From: Rhodobacteraceae bacterium LMO-JJ12 | Lineage (GTDB): Bacteria > Pseudomonadota > Alphaproteobacteria > Rhodobacterales > Rhodobacteraceae | Length of the DNA stretch: 64,000 nt | Reading direction: 5' to 3' | Assembly (NCBI GenBank): GCA_021555075.1 | Contig: JAKGBX010000001.1 | Span: 1,426,001-1,490,000 of the forward strand | In this document: in pieces, positions 62,244 to 64,000 of the stretch | Layout: each line of letters opens with the position of its first letter | Position numbering within the stretch: the stretch's first letter is position 1 | Position numbers and translations under genes: made by a program | The notes under the pieces: model-generated | What the model saw: the letters and a program-made list of their open reading frames with translations, nothing else | The model's database searches: none | Told to the model about the DNA's origin: nothing

Positions 62244-63185
62244 ATGAGCCGTGCATTCGTATTTCCGGGGCAGGGGGCACAAACCATCGGGATGGGACAG
62301 GCTTTGGCACAGGCGTATCCCGCAGCCAAAGCGGTGTTTGACGAGGTTGACGAAGCGTTGGGCGAAAAGCTCTCGACCCTGATCTGGGAGGGAGAGCAGG
62401 ACACGCTGACCCTGACGCAGAATGCACAACCGGCGTTGATGGCCGCATCGCTGGCGGCGATGCGCGCACTTGAGGCCGAAGGCGTAACCATGGAACAGGC
62501 GAGTTTTGTCGCCGGGCATTCACTGGGCGAATACTCCGCGCTGGCGGCGGCTGGTGCATTGTCGATCAGCGATACCGCGCGCTTGTTGCGCACGCGTGGC
62601 GAGGCGATGCAAAAGGCCGTGCCCGTTGGCGTGGGCGCGATGGCCGCACTTTTGGGGCTTGATTTCGAAGCAGTCCGTGCGGTGGCTGAAGAAGCGGCAC
62701 AGGGTGAGGTCTGCCAAGCGGCGAATGATAACGATCCGGGGCAGGTCGTGGTCTCGGGCCACAAGGCGGCGGTTGAGCGCGCCGTGGATCTGGCCAAGGA
62801 GAGGGGCGCCAAACGGGCCGTTCTTTTGCCTGTGTCAGCGCCTTTTCACTGTGCGCTGATGCAGCCTGCGGCGGATGTCATGCAAGAGGCGCTGGCGGCG
62901 GTGGAGATCAAGGCACCCGCTGTGCCGTTGATTGCCAACGTGAGTGCGGCGCCGGTCAGCGACCCAGACGAGATTCGCGCGCTTCTGGTCGCGCAGGTCA
63001 CGGGATCGGTGCGGTGGCGTGAGAGCGTGATGGCAATGGCCGCAGCCGGAGTGAACGAGATCTGGGAAATTGGCGCAGGCAAGGCGTTGTCCGGTATGGT
63101 GCGGCGGATTGATCGCGCGATCACCTGTCGCGCGATTGGTGGCCCCGACGATGTAAAAGCGGCGATTGATGCGTTGAACGGGTAA
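62244..63185 (+). CDS. fabD: Malonyl-CoA:ACP transacylase
   Basis: The enzyme loads malonate onto acyl carrier protein for fatty acid synthesis. The 313-residue protein has FPGQGAQ near the start, the nucleophile Ser93 in GHSLGEYS, a conserved APFHCAL histidine near residue 201, and a typical GKALSGM end. It precedes fabG by 54 bp on the same strand, the normal fab order. It might also supply malonyl units in parallel to the PKS acyltransferase, but there is no direct link. Confidence 0.97.
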   Translation: MSRAFVFPGQGAQTIGMGQALAQAYPAAKAVFDEVDEALGEKLSTLIWEGEQDTLTLTQNAQPALMAASLAAMRALEAEGVTMEQASFVAGHSLGEYSALAAAGALSISDTARLLRTRGEAMQKAVPVGVGAMAALLGLDFEAVRAVAEEAAQGEVCQAANDNDPGQVVVSGHKAAVERAVDLAKERGAKRAVLLPVSAPFHCALMQPAADVMQEALAAVEIKAPAVPLIANVSAAPVSDPDEIRALLVAQVTGSVRWRESVMAMAAAGVNEIWEIGAGKALSGMVRRIDRAITCRAIGGPDDVKAAIDALNG

Positions 63186-63239
63186 TCTCGGGAATGAATT
63201 TTCACGAAAATTCGGCTCTCGAACGAAGGGATGGAAAGT

Positions 63240-63977
63240 ATGTTTGATCTGACGGGTAAATGCGCATTGGTGACAGGGGCATCGGGCGGCATTGGTGGCG
63301 CGATTGCGCGAGTGTTGCATGGTGCCGGGGCAACAGTGGGGTTGTCGGGCACCCGGGTGGAGCCTCTGGAGGCACTGGCGGCCGAGTTGGGCGCGCGCGC
63401 GCATGTGTTGGCGTGCAATTTGTCGGATGCCGAAGCGGTCGACGCGTTGCCCAAACAGGCGATCGCGGCGATGGGGTCGGTTGATATTCTGGTCAACAAT
63501 GCGGGAATCACCCGCGACCAGATTTTCATGCGCATGTCGGATGACGAATGGCAAAGCGTTCTGGATGTGAATTTGACATCGACCATGCGGCTTTGTCGGG
63601 GCGTGATGCGCCCGATGATGAAGGCGCGTTGGGGGCGGATCGTGAATATTTCGTCAATCGTGGGAACCACGGGCAATCCGGGACAGGCCAATTACGCGGC
63701 CTCCAAGGCCGGGATGGTGGGGCTTACGAAATCCATCGCCTATGAGGTCGCCAGCCGAGGGATCACCGCCAATGCCGTGGCGCCGGGTTTTATTGCCACG
63801 GCCATGACCGACAAGTTGACGGATGATCAGAAAACCAAGATCAACGCGCAGATTCCGGCTGCCCGTATGGGCACCGCCGAAGAGATTGCGGCTGCCGTGC
63901 TCTATTTGGCCAGCCCTGAGGCAGGTTATGTCACCGGGGCGACGTTGCATGTGAATGGTGGCATGGCAATGATCTGA
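63240..63977 (+). CDS. fabG: 3-oxoacyl-ACP reductase
   Basis: The enzyme reduces 3-ketoacyl-ACP with NADPH in fatty acid elongation. The 245-residue SDR has the cofactor loop VTGASGGIGGAIA, the NNAG motif at 86-89, and the catalytic Ser138/Tyr152/Lys156 (NYAASKAG). The ATG at 63240 has GGAAAG immediately upstream; an ATG three codons earlier lacks spacing for it. It follows fabD, and acpP would be expected beyond the window. Confidence 0.97.
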   Translation: MFDLTGKCALVTGASGGIGGAIARVLHGAGATVGLSGTRVEPLEALAAELGARAHVLACNLSDAEAVDALPKQAIAAMGSVDILVNNAGITRDQIFMRMSDDEWQSVLDVNLTSTMRLCRGVMRPMMKARWGRIVNISSIVGTTGNPGQANYAASKAGMVGLTKSIAYEVASRGITANAVAPGFIATAMTDKLTDDQKTKINAQIPAARMGTAEEIAAAVLYLASPEAGYVTGATLHVNGGMAMI

Positions 63978-64000
63978 GCAATTGTCGCAGTGGCGCGCGA

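Overview
The window looks like a chromosomal segment of a marine-type alphaproteobacterium of the order Rhodobacterales (Roseobacter group). The basis is the high-GC codon use, the ctaC-ctaB-(small protein)-ctaG oxidase cluster, the argH / small lipoprotein / lysA / TIGR02302 block, the rpsF-rpsR-rplI order, and the close match of nearly every protein to rhodobacterial families. This is inference from protein recognition; no rRNA or tRNA gene is present to test it. I see no insertion sequence, phage gene or CRISPR array.

Layout. 1-6.4 kb: aa3 cytochrome oxidase genes (ctaC, ctaB, a small CoxF-like protein, ctaG cut by the window edge), an FNR-type site, tldD, and a minus-strand purine-salvage group (mtnP, a LysE exporter, apt). 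6.7-12.5 kb: a SulP transporter, a fatty acid hydroxylase pair, a DUF1007/NicO metal pair and a TlpA-like thioredoxin. 12.5-18.3 kb: argH, a small lipoprotein, lysA and a large TIGR02302 (DUF4175) membrane protein whose only plausible start is an ATC codon.

18.7-31.3 kb is the most unusual part: a tight four-gene operon. It encodes a type I polyketide synthase (KS-AT-KR-DH-ACP-TE), a family 2 glycosyltransferase, an NRPS (formyltransferase, condensation remnant, adenylation domain split by a luciferase-like monooxygenase, carrier) and a phosphopantetheinyl transferase. The simplest model is that the NRPS makes a formylated, possibly oxygenated glycyl starter. The PKS would extend and release it, the glycosyltransferase would decorate it, and the transferase would activate both carriers. 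The product is unknown to me.

31.6-46.1 kb is a saccharide locus. It has a Wzz-like chain-length protein, a separate tyrosine autokinase, a five-gene glycosyl operon containing both separate and fused oxidoreductase/epimerase modules, a WecG-type transferase, and an acyltransferase/GMC oxidoreductase/SDR operon. No flippase, polymerase or outer-membrane exporter is visible. 46.2-52.8 kb: an enoyl-CoA hydratase, then a phenylacetate degradation operon (thiolase, paaABCDE, an extra PaaA/PaaC-like protein) behind a promoter overlapped by a palindromic operator.

53-64 kb is mostly housekeeping: tig, an unrecognised 321-residue protein, a Cys/Met-metabolism PLP enzyme, a DUF1330 protein, a cytochrome P450, a lytic transglycosylase lipoprotein, a methyltransferase, the S6-S18-L9 operon, a small membrane protein and fabD-fabG. 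A short dispersed repeat lies downstream of genes at three places (8.45, 14.15 and, degenerate, 55.6 kb).
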